A DNA stretch of 64,000 bases from Haematococcus lacustris (lineage: Eukaryota; Chlorophyta; Chlorophyceae; Chlamydomonadales; Haematococcaceae), in assembly GCA_030144725.1 (NCBI GenBank), contig JASKMD010000015.1:2094406-2158405 (forward strand). The letters run 5' to 3'. Positions 51,095-63,429 of this stretch are shown here, in pieces. The notes under the pieces are model-generated. The model was not told the DNA's origin, made no database searches, and worked only from the letters and a program-made list of their open reading frames with translations. The translations under genes and the position numbers were made by a program. Position 1 is the stretch's first letter. Each line of letters opens with the position of its first letter.

Positions 51095-52570
51095 CTATGT
51101 AGCTGGGAGCATGTAGGCTGGCCAGGTCACGCTGACCTTGCTGGTCTGGTTGGGCGGGGCAAAGATGTCCCAGCAAGGAGGGGGCTGGTGGATTGCATCA
51201 ACCCTGATATCCAGCCGCCGAGCCCAGGGCTGACCAGCCATGCACAGCAGGGAGTCACACATGGCCACGCTGTCAAAGCCTTCAGTGTTTAGTACGGTAA
51301 CCGTAGCGACATTGGGCATCAGCTGCACCAGCTGGCACCAGAACTCCGTGCAAGCAGCCATGCTGCCATGGTAAAACATAAGGTGGGTGCAGTGCTGACA
51401 CAGTGGAGCTATCAGCGTGATATCCTCCACACTGAAGGCAGCATCCTGGCAGCAGAGCGACACTGTGTCACAGCAGCACTTGCTCAGCGGTTGCAACAAG
51501 GCAAGCATCCCCTGGGCCATAAAATGGCTGCCCAGCCTGTGCAGCTCCAGGCGCTGTATGCGCACTGCCACCTTGCAAGCTTGTGTGAGGTTGTAGACTG
51601 CAGCTGCCACTGACGCCTTGGTGTCAAGGAGGTCAAACAGGTCAAACCCAAGCCCATACAACACCAGTGGCTGCGTGAGGGAGTGCAGCGGCAAGTCGGA
51701 GATGGTGGTGCAATCGTGGACTTGCGTCATCTCCAGACGCTGCCAGCTGCATGGCGCCTCAGCATGTGAGCTGTTGAGCCCACCGACCAATGACACTGAG
51801 ACACTGGTGAGCTGGGTGGCTGCCAGCAGTGCGTCCAGCTCTTGCCCATACAACAAGCCATCCAGATGCAGAGTGTGAAGCCGGGGCAGCCCCTGCAGCA
51901 GCTGGAACAGCGGCTCATAACCCCTCTTGAGAATGTCCCCTGAGACATGGAGCTCCTGGAGCAGGGGCAGGGGGCCCACTGCCGCTGAGAAGCCATCAAC
52001 TTCCCCAAATCCCTCCTCACCATCGCTCCAACCACCATGCGCATATATCTCACCATTCTGGCTGTCATCGTCGCATTCATCAGAGGTGGTCTCAGGCACC
52101 CTGATGTGCAGCTGCGTCAGGTGCTGGGCCAGGGGCTGTAAATCTGGCAGTGGTGCCGTTTTGCTGACATCCAGGCGCAGCTCTTTCAACCTGGCACCGT
52201 GGAAAAGGTTGGCCAGAGATATTGCCCCAGGCCCAGGCTGCTGTGGCTGCAGGATGACGGACTGCAGGTCTAGCTGCTGCAGCTGCAGAGACAGCTGAGG
52301 GTGCGAGAGCAGGGAGGCCAGGCCACTGCAGGTGACGGAATAGCCGTGGAGGAATAGCGCAGTCAGACTTGGGAAGCTGTCTAGCAGATGCTGGGCCAGG
52401 CCAGGCGCGCAGTCAAGGGGTTTCATTGCGAAGGAGCCACTGCCACTGCCACTGCCACTGCTCAGCTTGCAAGCTTCCACCGCTGCACACCTGCCCAGTC
52501 TTGCCAGGACGTGGGTCAGCATCACCGCGTGCTGCTCGCTGTCCTGTGTCTCTGGCTGCTGAAAGGTCAT
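51095..52570 (-). pseudogene. LRR-like copy D, inverted, 5' broken
   Basis: Open from ATG 52570 to 51095 and colinear with copy B (MTFQQPETQDSEQHAVM to WPAYMLPAT). The region upstream (52571-52716) repeats the same deletion and frame break as copy A (SEASQCLRLACCTRCRSLAL). Similarity stops abruptly at 52716. The acidic insert (NGEIYAHGGWSDGEEGFGEV) is the B type, while the 5' break is the A type, so D is a mosaic of the two. A truncated protein could be made from 52570. Confidence 0.75.
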
Positions 52571-52716
52571 CACCAGCTTGCTTGTCCTTAACGCAAGGCT
52601 GCGACAACGCGTACAGCAAGCCAGCCTCAAACACTGCGAAGCCTCTGAGTTACAAGGCTTTAGAGGTCCCAACCTGTGCGGTTCGCTTACCGATTTCCGC
52701 GACCAGCGTCGCAGAT

Positions 52717-53379
52717 CAGGCTAGACAAGCAAGCCAAAAAGCAAAAAGCCAAAAAGCAAGCCCATTTTTCGGACGGACCTAACTAACTCTATACACCGCT
52801 TCACGATGTAAGATTGGCACGCCTTGACGCAGCGCCGCGCACGTTAGCATCGGCTCGGAGGAACAGGCCTATGGTGATCGGCTGGTCCGCGACCCCGTCC
52901 AATGTTCGGGGGCCCCGACCAGCACGCAACGCCAGGAGCGCTCCATCGCTCTTATTTGCGCCCTAAAGTATGTGTGCTGTTGCGGCGATGTCCTCGGCGA
53001 TGTCCAGGTGCCTACTGGGTGTCTACAGTGTGTGCTACATGCTGCTTGCTAGAGGCTTGTCTCATGGCCGGGTTGAGGGGGTACGCCGTGAGGCTTTGAG
53101 CCTTAAACTTCTTCAGCAGCTAGCTGTACCACACACTCACACCCTGGCGCTGACTTGACCTCATCATGCACCAGTTCGGTCAATGGCGAGTGGTAGTGTG
53201 GGACACACTGCCAAAAGCATCAACTATATGCCAAACGTGCCAAACGCCTTGCAATGCACACCGGGGGAACCGCATTGGATACATGCACAAATGTTTACTG
53301 TGGAGGAAGCGGGATAACATGTCTGCTGATAACTATAAATGAAATCCTATATAAAACCCCAAAAACGCGTTAGACATGG
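52717..53379. other. Unassigned stretch
   Basis: No gene supported. A short AAAGCCAAAAAGCAA repeat at 52733-52765 follows the LRR-D break. Confidence 0.4.
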
Positions 53380-53690
53380 CCATGCCAGTGAGTTTTTGCC
53401 CAAAACGATGGCCTTTCCGCCAGCCTGAACTGTGAATGATGGTTGTAAAGACTGTTGTCCTGCCGTCGGAGTCGTCGATGGACCTTTCGGTTGAGGACAG
53501 CCGCACTTGAAGCCTTTTAAGCTATGCCCCATCGCTCGAAGCCATGCCAGGGACCTGTTGCCCGAAATGTTGGCCTCTCCGCCAGCCCGCTATAGATAGA
53601 ATGAAAGCACTGACCCTTCGCCTGCCTTCGGCGCCGACGACGGACATTTTGGACAATTATAGCCGCACTTAGATGGTCTTCAGCCATGAC
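53380..53690 (+). repeat. Two ~155-bp diverged tandem repeats
   Basis: Copy 1 at ~53380-53530 and copy 2 at ~53541-53685 share GCCATGCCAG, TTGCCC, TGGCCT, TCCGCCAGCC, TCGACGAC-like, GGACNTTT and AGCCGCACTT. The start of a third copy (GCCATGACTG at 53684) leads into the CCCAG array. Confidence 0.75.
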
Positions 53691-53702
53691 TGTACATATT
53701 GC

Positions 53703-55387
53703 CCCAGCCCAGCCCAGCCCAGCCCAGCCCAGCCCAGCCCAGCCCAGCCCAGCCCAGCCCAGCCCAGCCCAGCCCAGCCCAGCCCAGCCCAGCCCAGCCC
53801 AGCCCAGCCCAGCCCAGCCCAGCCCAGCCCAGCCCAGCCCAGCCCAGCCCAGCCCAGCCCAGCCCAGCCCAGCCCAGCCCAGCCCAGCCCAGCCCAGCCC
53901 AGCCCAGCCCAGCCCAGCCCAGCCCAGCCCAGCCCAGCCCAGCCCAGCCCAGCCCAGCCCAGCCCAGCCCAGCCCAGCCCAGCCCAGCCCAGCCCAGCCC
54001 AGCCCAGCCCAGCCCAGCCCAGCCCAGCCCAGCCCAGCCCAGCCCAGCCCAGCCCAGCCCAGCCCAGCCCAGCCCAGCCCAGCCCAGCCCAGCCCAGCCC
54101 AGCCCAGCCCAGCCCAGCCCAGCCCAGCCCAGCCCAGCCCAGCCCAGCCCAGCCCAGCCCAGCCCAGCCCAGCCCAGCCCAGCCCAGCCCAGCCCAGCCC
54201 AGCCCAGCCCAGCCCAGCCCAGCCCAGCCCAGCCCAGCCCAGCCCAGCCCAGCCCAGCCCAGCCCAGCCCAGCCCAGCCCAGCCCAGCCCAGCCCAGCCC
54301 AGCCCAGCCCAGCCCAGCCCAGCCCAGCCCAGCCCAGCCCAGCCCAGCCCAGCCCAGCCCAGCCCAGCCCAGCCCAGCCCAGCCCAGCCCAGCCCAGCCC
54401 AGCCCAGCCCAGCCCAGCCCAGCCCAGCCCAGCCCAGCCCAGCCCAGCCCAGCCCAGCCCAGCCCAGCCCAGCCCAGCCCAGCCCAGCCCAGCCCAGCCC
54501 AGCCCAGCCCAGCCCAGCCCAGCCCAGCCCAGCCCAGCCCAGCCCAGCCCAGCCCAGCCCAGCCCAGCCCAGCCCAGCCCAGCCCAGCCCAGCCCAGCCC
54601 AGCCCAGCCCAGCCCAGCCCAGCCCAGCCCAGCCCAGCCCAGCCCAGCCCAGCCCAGCCCAGCCCAGCCCAGCCCAGCCCAGCCCAGCCCAGCCCAGCCC
54701 AGCCCAGCCCAGCCCAGCCCAGCCCAGCCCAGCCCAGCCCAGCCCAGCCCAGCCCAGCCCAGCCCAGCCCAGCCCAGCCCAGCCCAGCCCAGCCCAGCCC
54801 AGCCCAGCCCAGCCCAGCCCAGCCCAGCCCAGCCCAGCCCAGCCCAGCCCAGCCCAGCCCAGCCCAGCCCAGCCCAGCCCAGCCCAGCCCAGCCCAGCCC
54901 AGCCCAGCCCAGCCCAGCCCAGCCCAGCCCAGCCCAGCCCAGCCCAGCCCAGCCCAGCCCAGCCCAGCCCAGCCCAGCCCAGCCCAGCCCAGCCCAGCCC
55001 AGCCCAGCCCAGCCCAGCCCAGCCCAGCCCAGCCCAGCCCAGCCCAGCCCAGCCCAGCCCAGCCCAGCCCAGCCCAGCCCAGCCCAGCCCAGCCCAGCCC
55101 AGCCCAGCCCAGCCCAGCCCAGCCCAGCCCAGCCCAGCCCAGCCCAGCCCAGCCCAGCCCAGCCCAGCCCAGCCCAGCCCAGCCCAGCCCAGCCCAGCCC
55201 AGCCCAGCCCAGCCCAGCCCAGCCCAGCCCAGCCCAGCCCAGCCCAGCCCAGCCCAGCCCAGCCCAGCCCAGCCCAGCCCAGCCCAGCCCAGCCCAGCCC
55301 AGCCCAGCCCAGCCCAGCCCAGCCCAGCCCAGCCCAGCCCAGCCCAGCCCAGCCCAGCCCAGCCCAGCCCAGCCCAGCCCAGCCCAG
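53703..55387 (+). repeat. CCCAG pentamer array (337 perfect units)
   Basis: 1,685 bp of uninterrupted CCCAG; the minus strand is CTGGG. No gene flanks it closely. All open frames within it are repeat artefacts. Confidence 0.98.
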
Positions 55388-55869
55388 CCTACCCTGAGCC
55401 TAGCCCTTGCAAGTGCCAGAGCCCTTGCCCATACCATGCATGCAGTGATAGCCACACGACACAAATGACATTTTCATGTACTAATGTAACACAAGTGTCA
55501 GCTTCATGTCTGCCAGCAATGTCTGCCGCACATGTTATTAGATAGGAGGGTTCGGAGGTGGGGTTGTGTTGGTTGCGGGGCATTATTAACAGTCACAGAT
55601 TTGCGGGAGCTAGGGAGCCGAGCTACCCAGTACAACCGACTGAACGGAACTGGCTAGCGAGAGATACGGGCCCCGGCCTCAGACTTTATACGTATGTATG
55701 TAGCTCCCTATAGCGACCTTATTGCGTGGACACAACTTTAGGCCAAACACCCTGCTGGCCTGCGCTTCAACGCCGCTCACTATTTCAGCACGCTGAACCT
55801 GACGGTGCAATTGCGGTAGCAAATGGTGGCCTGGATGTGGAGAACAGCATGGTACCCAATTTTCCCCTT
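55388..55869. other. Unassigned stretch
   Basis: No gene seen. Confidence 0.4.
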
Positions 55870-56130
55870 GCTTGTCTAACCTGACTTTAGAGGTCCCAAC
55901 CTGTGCCGTTCGGGTAGCGATTTCCGCGACCAGCGTCGCAGGCAAATCCAGGGAACTGATGGGTGTGATAAAAGTTAGTGACGCCTCACACATACGAGCC
56001 GTGTTGCCGCTGGTGCCGCCGCTGCCCCTCCCACAGCAGATCCTTGTCGCGCACGCTTAACTACTCTTGGACTTCGAGGCCTGGACTTGCGGGGCGGCCC
56101 AGCCCGGCCCGGCCCGGCTGCACAGTCGGG
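55870..56130 (-). pseudogene. 5' fragment of an LRR-like gene
   Basis: Reverse complement of 28520-28755. On the minus strand it starts MCEASLTFITPISSLDLPAT and continues LVAEIATRTAQVGTSK, then diverges. It preserves the F-box-like start without the body. The upstream GGCCGGGCCGGGC block is also shared. Confidence 0.75.
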
Positions 56131-56944
56131 CGGCCCCAACATGGGGTTGGTAATATGCATGCGTTTACTCTCTCAATACTGCACCGTTTTCGATAGCGTT
56201 TATCACATTGGCATTGGCGGTTTAGTCCGCGTTATCTGACCATCAGCGCTAGCCATTGGAGTCTTTGCTCGCGTACTGCCACATGTGCCCGCGAACAAAT
56301 CACATCGGCGAGACGGGTCTCCTTGACACGGTGAGCCACGTCGCTGTGAACCCATCTACCTAGCGTAGTGAGCTGGTTGTGCAAAAATGGAATGTCCGGC
56401 TAACACCCAACGCGATGCCTGCTGGGCGTGCAGGGCACCTAGACGGGGTGAATGAAACATATAATCGTACTCGCTTCTGCCGAATACATCATTTGGGTCG
56501 GCGCACACTAAGGTATCACCGGCTTACATCCCCCCTCCTCCACTGTGTCCTCCACTGTGTTGCACCCGCTGCATCACAAGAAAATGGCTACGAAATCTTT
56601 GTTCTTTACCCATTGGCGCATCTATTGAAACAAACCGCACAACAAACAGGCCAGGCCTCGTTCCGTTTGACAGCTTTAAAGTTACATCATGTTCACCAGG
56701 CAGGTTTAAGGCCACGGCATGCAATGACCCACCATGCCCGCCCCCCCCCCCACCCATCATTGCAGGAGGCCACCTCATTGAGCCTGTCCACCCCCTCCCA
56801 GCCCTTCCCCTCGCCCCCTCCCCAAGCCCACCCCCTCCTAGCCCACCCCTCCCAGCCCACCCCTCCCAGAGCACCACTGTGGGGTGGCAGTTGAGCTATG
56901 AAACTTTGCACGCAGGTGGATGGCATGTAGGGGAGTGTAACTCA
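56131..56944. other. Unassigned stretch
   Basis: No gene seen. A CCC-rich patch at 56740-56870 is low-complexity. Confidence 0.4.
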
Positions 56945-57035
56945 CCGAAACACTGGTGAGCTGGGTGAGACACCGAAACACTGGTGAGACACCGAAACAC
57001 TGGTGAGCTGGGTGGCTGCCAGCAGTGCGTCGGGT
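56945..57035 (-). pseudogene. Internal LRR-gene fragment with local triplication
   Basis: On the minus strand it reads GACGCACTGCTGGCAGCCAC and CCAGCTCACCAGTGTTTCGG, matching codons for LDALLAATQLTSVSVS. The 19-bp word around CACCGAAACACTGGTGA is repeated three times. Confidence 0.75.
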
Positions 57036-57264
57036 TAATATTAACGGTCGTGCCCTACTGCCCATATCCTGTGGTCTCATCGTCTAAAGTAATAGGCTCC
57101 GGCCTGCCAGTGCTGAACCTACGTCGCAATGTGGGCCAAGAGTCGTACAGCCCAGCGGAGCGTAGCCGCCCGTGGCCCTGTGCACCCTTGCGCCAAGGGA
57201 CGATACAGGCGGGTAGGCTCCAGCCGCCCTCCCCGTTTGGGTCGCACCGCGCCGAGCGATACTG

Positions 57265-60151
57265 ATGGAGCAACGAGCAAAACAGCAGGCGAGGATGAGG
57301 GTAAGCCGTAGCTCCGCCTCCGCTCTCTTGCTTCCGCGTGGCAGCCTCTACATACGGCTTGCAAACTCCATGTAGATGAGGCTGCTCACCAAGCAGTCCA
57401 AACACCGGCTACTGCTTCCAGCCCTACAGGTCAGGTATGATACGACATCAGCGTCAAGTCAAGAGCAGCTTGCACGCGCTGGCAGAAGATGCCAGCCACT
57501 GCAGCCATGTTCAGAAGCCAGCGAAGGACATTGAGACCTGCGCGACTTGCATAAGAGCATCACAGCACCATTCTGCAGTCAAATTGTCCCTTCCCTGGCC
57601 CATATCTCTTAGACTGCGACGTGCCTTGCATTTCACGCTCCCTGCACAAGCGACAACCAAGCAGCTGGCTTCCCGCCCCTGGCCAAGTGCAGGTCGGTGC
57701 TGTCTTTCATGCAGCTGACGTCCCGGCCAAGGCAGCAGCCTTGACTGCCCCGCTGAAGCCCAAGACAGCCGTACCCCAGCAGAGTGCAGCCAGGGCACCG
57801 CCAGCTCCCCTTCAGCCACCAGCCGCAGCGCAGGCAGCTGAGGGACGGCCTGCAGTGAAAAAGGTTGCGCTGCACCAGGCCTATGCCAGCTGCTTGCCGG
57901 CTGGGATCAGAGTCAGGCAGCAGGAGGGCGAGGGGCAGGGCAGGAGGGAGGGGGTACCTGGGAGCCTAAGGGTGCCAGGTACAAGCAACCAGCACACCGC
58001 CTTGGACGTGACCCTGGCGTATGAGCGCAGGTGGGTGCCCCTGACTCAGGTCCCTGCTGTGGGCTTAGCTACCCCTGACTTGCAATAAGCTGCCCCTGCT
58101 ATGAGGCTAGCTGCCCCTGATGATATGGGGTTAGCTGCCAGCTTGCCCAGGACACCCAGGAGGTCGTGGTCAAGGGGCAGTCTTAGGACAGCCAGGTCAG
58201 GGTTTGGCTCAATGCCTGGGTCACAGCCTAATTGAAGCAGGGTGCCCAGGTCCACACCTGCAAGTGTAAGAAGCTAGGTACAGAGCAGCTAGAAGAAAGG
58301 GGTGTTTGGCTGGTGAGGGCTTTCACTGCCCCTGCCCCTGCCGTTGCCCCAGCCATAGGTCCAGCCATAGGTCTCGTTGAGTACCATTGCTTCTTCCGTG
58401 ATGTCCACCTCGCAGTAAGCCCGGCGTGGTGCGTGCCCTGCTGGCAGCTGGAGTGTCGGTGGCCCTCACTGACCACAGCGGCAGCACACCCAGTGCCTCA
58501 GGCTATGCCACGGAGGGCCAACAGCCGCCTGACACTGGAGCAGGGGCGCGACATGCACCTGGTAGGCCCTTCCTGCTGCAGCCCTCCCTGCTGTGCTCAC
58601 CATGCTGCTGTGCTGCTAGGGCCGCCTGACCTGCCCTTGCCGCTGCTGCTGCCATCGCTGCGTCAGTGGCTGTCGCCTCCATTCTTGCGACCACTGCTGG
58701 TCCTGGCCTTGCCCTTTCTTTGACAGGGTCACCTCATCTGGTGCCATCAGCAGCAGCTGCAGCGCCCACAGCGGCAGCCAAGGCAGCAGGGGAGAGGGGC
58801 CTGGAGCCTACCCCCTCCTGGGCTGCTCCCTTGGAAGCTGCGGGGTTCAAGATGGTCACCACCAGCTCTGGTGAAGTGTTCTTTGAGCGAAGTAAAGGAA
58901 AACCAGCGACTACCCCACCACCAGCAACAGCCCCAATGCCAGCGGTAGGAGGCCAGTCGACAGCAAGAGCAGGGGCACAGCCAACAGCAGGAGCAGTAGA
59001 GAGCTCTACATCAGCCTTGTCAGCTGGTAGTGTAGCAGCAGCAGCAGCAGCAGGGGGTGACCAGGCCAATAGGAAGGCTAGCAGCCCGGCCCTGCCTCCC
59101 TCCTTAGCTTCCAGCCTGCCCCCAAACCCCTTGGCAACACCAACACCCCAGTCATCAACTTCAGGCACTAGGCAATCACCTATACCGCAACCTGTACCAC
59201 AGCCTGTACTGCAGCCAGTACTGCAGCCTGTACTGCCTCCCATAAACCCGGATCAGCCTCCCCGGCTGAAGCAGGCTCTGCGCCTGGCAGGTGGGCCAGA
59301 TCAGATCCTGGACCTAGCGCCTGCTTTATGGCCTTTCTGGGCGCTGGCCGGCTGCCGGCTGGCTGCACCTTCTGTCATGGCGGCGGCAGCAGCAGCGGCA
59401 GCAGCCACCCTCCCCACCCCCAGCAGCTCGGAGCGGGAACCAGCTGCTGCCACAGGCAAAGACAGTGACTCAGGGCTTCCTGGCTCAAGCCAAGCCAAGG
59501 CCTCGCCACTCGGTGGGAGGCAGCAGAAGCAGCAGCAGGAGGACAAGGGGAAGGAGCAGGGGCCTGCCCTGGCCCCTAGCCCTGCAGAGGCAGCCAGTGT
59601 ACTACAGGCCCTGGCCCTGGCCTGCAGAGCCCAGCGCTGGGGCCCGGCACAACGCCTGGAGCTGTGCCGTCATCCTGTCGTCCTAGGCCTGGTGAGGCAC
59701 CTGCCCTCCTGCCTGCCCTCCTGCCTGCCCTCCTGCCTGCCCTCCTGCCTGCCCTCCTGCCTGCCCTCCTGCCTGCCCTCCTGCCTGCCCTCCTGCCTGC
59801 CCTCCTGCCTGCCCTCCTGCCTGCCCTCCTGCCTGCCCTCCTGCCTGCCCTCCTGCCTGCCCTCCTGCCTGCCCTCCTGCCTGCCCTCCTGCCTGCCCTC
59901 CTGCCTGCCCTCCTGCCTGCCCTCCTGCCTGCCCTCCTGCCTGCCCTCCTGCCTGCCCTCCTGCCTGCCCTCCTGCCTGCCCTCCTGCCTGCCCTCCTGC
60001 CTGCCCTCCTGCCTGCCCTCCTGCCTGCCCTCCTGCCTGCCCTCCTGCCTGCCCTCCTGCCTGCCCTCCTGCCTGCCCTCCTGCCTGCCCTCCTGCCTGC
60101 CCTCCTGCCTGCCCTCCTGCCTGCCCTCCTGCCTGCCCGCCTGCCTGCCCG

Positions 60152-60243
<92 letters not shown>

Positions 60244-60586
60244 CCCATTGATTGCCCATTGCCTGCCCATTGCCTGCCCATTGCCAGCTCCACACTCCCC
60301 TCCCGCTGCAGGTGGAGGCACTAAGGCTAGGACCACCACGGGTCAGCCCCCTGCAGGCTGAGCAGCAGCAGCCAGGCTGGCTGGCAGCCCTGCGCTCCTC
60401 TGCCAGCGCTGCCGCAAGGGACTATTGGCTGCTGCCTGACCCGGCCAAGAGCTTTCATCCTCCCAATCCCTCTGCTGACCTGACCCTGAATACCTCTAGC
60501 CACATCCGTAACAGCAGCACCACCGCCAGCAGCAGCAGCACGAAGACCAGCAGCAGCAGCACCACCGCCAGCAGCAGCAGCATGAA

Positions 60587-60622
<36 letters not shown>

Positions 60623-63397
60623 CCCCAGCAGCAGCAACCCAGCCAGCGCAGCCAGTGGCAGGGTGGCCCATGGTGCTGCTGTCCAGGCTGCTGGTCACCA
60701 CCCTTCCCCCTCGCCCTCTGCACCCAGCCTCACCTCCACTGCCCCTCCCTCACATCCCTCGTCCACCCTCCCTGGGCCCACCTCCTTTGCCTCAGCCTCC
60801 CTCACCAGCTTTGGGTCAGACTATGACCGCATCCTGGCCAAGTACAAGCCAGCAGGGCCGCCTCCGGGTGCCGGCAGCTCACGGGAGTACTTGGGCACGG
60901 TGAGGGGGTAACAGGGGCAGGGCAGCAACGCCTGGGCCATGTCATAGGTCAGGACCGGGCCCGTGTGCAGGGACAGGGGCCAGGGGCGGGGACGTGGGCA
61001 GGGGCAGGGGGCAGGGGCGGGGTCATGGGCAGGGGCAGAGGAACAGGAACAAGCTGAGGTCGCACAGAGCTGGGCATGCGTAGGTGCCAATGCTCCTATT
61101 GTCCATGCTGCTGCTGCTGAGCTGGCTGCTGCCATAGGCTTCTGCTGGCTGCTGGCAACTTGAGGCAAAAATGTCTCAACTATTGTTACTCCCTCACCCT
61201 TGGTCACCCTTTCAAGCCAAGGATTCAATAGCTCAACATACAGCAGGTGGCCGCGCACTTGTCAAAACACTAACTAGCACATCCAGTGAAGCCTGCCGGT
61301 GTAAGGCTCAAAGCAGCTGGCTGTAGTCAGGAGTTGTTAGGCTCCCTCCACGTAGTTAGAACTGACTCCCTCCTCTCCCTCCTCTCCACTCCAGTAATAT
61401 CCTCACACTCTAAAGCGGCTCCTCCCTAGGCCATAGTTCCCCTTGTCATGGTTGAAGCAACCTGCTGAGGTGCCTTGTCAGCACACCACCCAGCACCCAC
61501 CACCAGTGCTGCCTGCTAGTGCTTGGCTGCCGCTGTGTGCCCTGCTCCACACTGTGCTGCATGAGGTCCATGCCATCCTGCACACTACCCCACACACTGT
61601 GCAGGGCAGGGGCAGAGGCAGGCAGGAGGTGCGGCGCGACGCTTGCGTGTCAGCAATCTGGGCACTGGCTGTACTGGTGAGTGGGCTGGGCGGCTGCTGC
61701 ACCATGTAGCACCCTGCCTCCCCAGTTGCGGGTGTTTGCAGTGCACTTGTCACAAAAGGGTGGGAGATGTTCTGGCTGCCAATGGGGGCACTTGGATCAG
61801 AGCACTATAGCGCTATAGCCGCCAGCCTGGTGCTCACTCACTCAATCTCTCACTCATCCAGCTTACAACCCAATCAATGCCGATGCCTATGGCCCCAACC
61901 ATTCCCTAGCCCCATGCCTGCTGCCGACGTTGCTGGCCTCCCCCTCCAGGAGTTGACTCAGCAGTGGGCAGCAAGGGAGATGCAGGTGTCAACACAGCAA
62001 AGCACATACCCTGCCTGCCGCTTGTCCCTTTCCTTACCTATGCTCTGGGGCTAGGCTTCCTGGTCCTCGTATCCTCAACCAGCCCGGAGCTGCCCTGTGG
62101 GTGGGCCTGTTTCGGCCCCTCTGACCCCTGCCCCCCCTGCTGACCCCTGCTCCCCCCTGCTGCCCCCTGCTGCTCCAGGGCTGCTCCTCAGAGTTCCATG
62201 TGGAGCTAGATGCCCTGCTGGCCCTGGGCTGCACGTCAAGGCCTGGGCTGCCTGGCAGCTCCCCCCTGGGCTGCCTGGAGCCAAGCCAGGCTAGCAGCCT
62301 GATGTGGGCGCTGGCCACGGCCCGGCACCGCAGCCCCCGCCTGGCCCAGGTGGAGCAGGCGGTGGTGCAGGTGCGCGGGGCAGGAGGTTGGAGAGAGGGA
62401 GGGGAGGGAAGGAGGTGCAGGGGGTAGGATGGGGAGGGAGGGGGGTGGAGGTAGGAGGTAGGGAAGGGAGGGCGGTGCAGAAAGTAGGTAGGGGAAGGAG
62501 GGCAGTGCAGGGGGGAGATAGGGGAGGGAGGGGGGGTAGAGGGAGGAGGGAGGGGAGGGAGGTGCAGGGGGTAGGGGGGGGAAGAGAGGGTTGTAGAGGT
62601 AGGAGGGAGGGGAGGGGAGGGGGATGGAGGGGTAAGGGGGGGCTGCAGGAGGAGTGTACCCAGCAGGGCCCTGCAGCCTGTGTTGTGACCGCTGCCTGCA
62701 GAGCTGTAGGGCAGGGACCGCCTCCCCCAAGGACCTCACCTGCCTGCTGTGGGCATTTGCGATGCTGGACCACGCCCCCTTAGGCTTGCTGGACCTGCTG
62801 GCATCAGCCTGGGCGCCTGGACCTGGTCAGCCATGTAAGCTCAGGGGGGGCCACTGCGACTGCGCCCATGGCTCTTGCCCAGTGCTGCTCAGCCCTGCTG
62901 CACCGCCCCACTGCCTCAGTCTCCTCTATCCGACCCCTCCTACCCCTGCTGCCCTACTTCACTGCCCCATCCCTACTACCCCTAAGCTGGGGACGTGCTA
63001 TGGGCACCTGCTGCCCCTGATACCTGGTGCCCTACCCCACTGCCCCTTCCCTGCAGCACCTTGTCCACACTGCTCCTCAGCCCAGCTGTGCTCAGGCTCC
63101 AGCAGTGCACCAGCTGACTGGCACAGCCCCTTGCAGCTGTGCCCTGCACTCCCACCCTGCACCCTGCTGCGCTTGCACTGCATGCTGGGTCACAGCTCAG
63201 GTGTGTGATGTGTGACCTGCAGATGGTGATCTGCACAGCTTCAGCATCACAGAGCTCACCAGCACGGCCTGGGCCTTGGCTGTGATGAAGCAGCTAGGGG
63301 GTGGGACTCCCAAGCAGCCCCCGCCCTCCCAACATACACCACCGCCACCAGCCCAGCCACGCGAGCATGACTGGCAGCAGCACCTCAAGACTGAGGC

Positions 63398-63429
<32 letters not shown>

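Noticed and set aside
53673..55545. Open frames through the CCCAG array (Ser-Pro-Ala-Gln and Trp-Ala-Gly-Leu repeats)
   Set aside because: Repeat artefact; all frames on both strands are open for the array length only.
57055..57405. Minus-strand frame near the start of the FASTK/RAP-like gene
   Set aside because: No recognisable domain and it overlaps the likely 5' exon and donor on the plus strand.
59576..60339. Leu-Pro-Ser-Cys, Gly-Gln-Ala and Glu-Gly-Arg repeat proteins over the 12-bp array
   Set aside because: Both flanking exons are phase 0 with good donor and acceptor, so the array is intronic.
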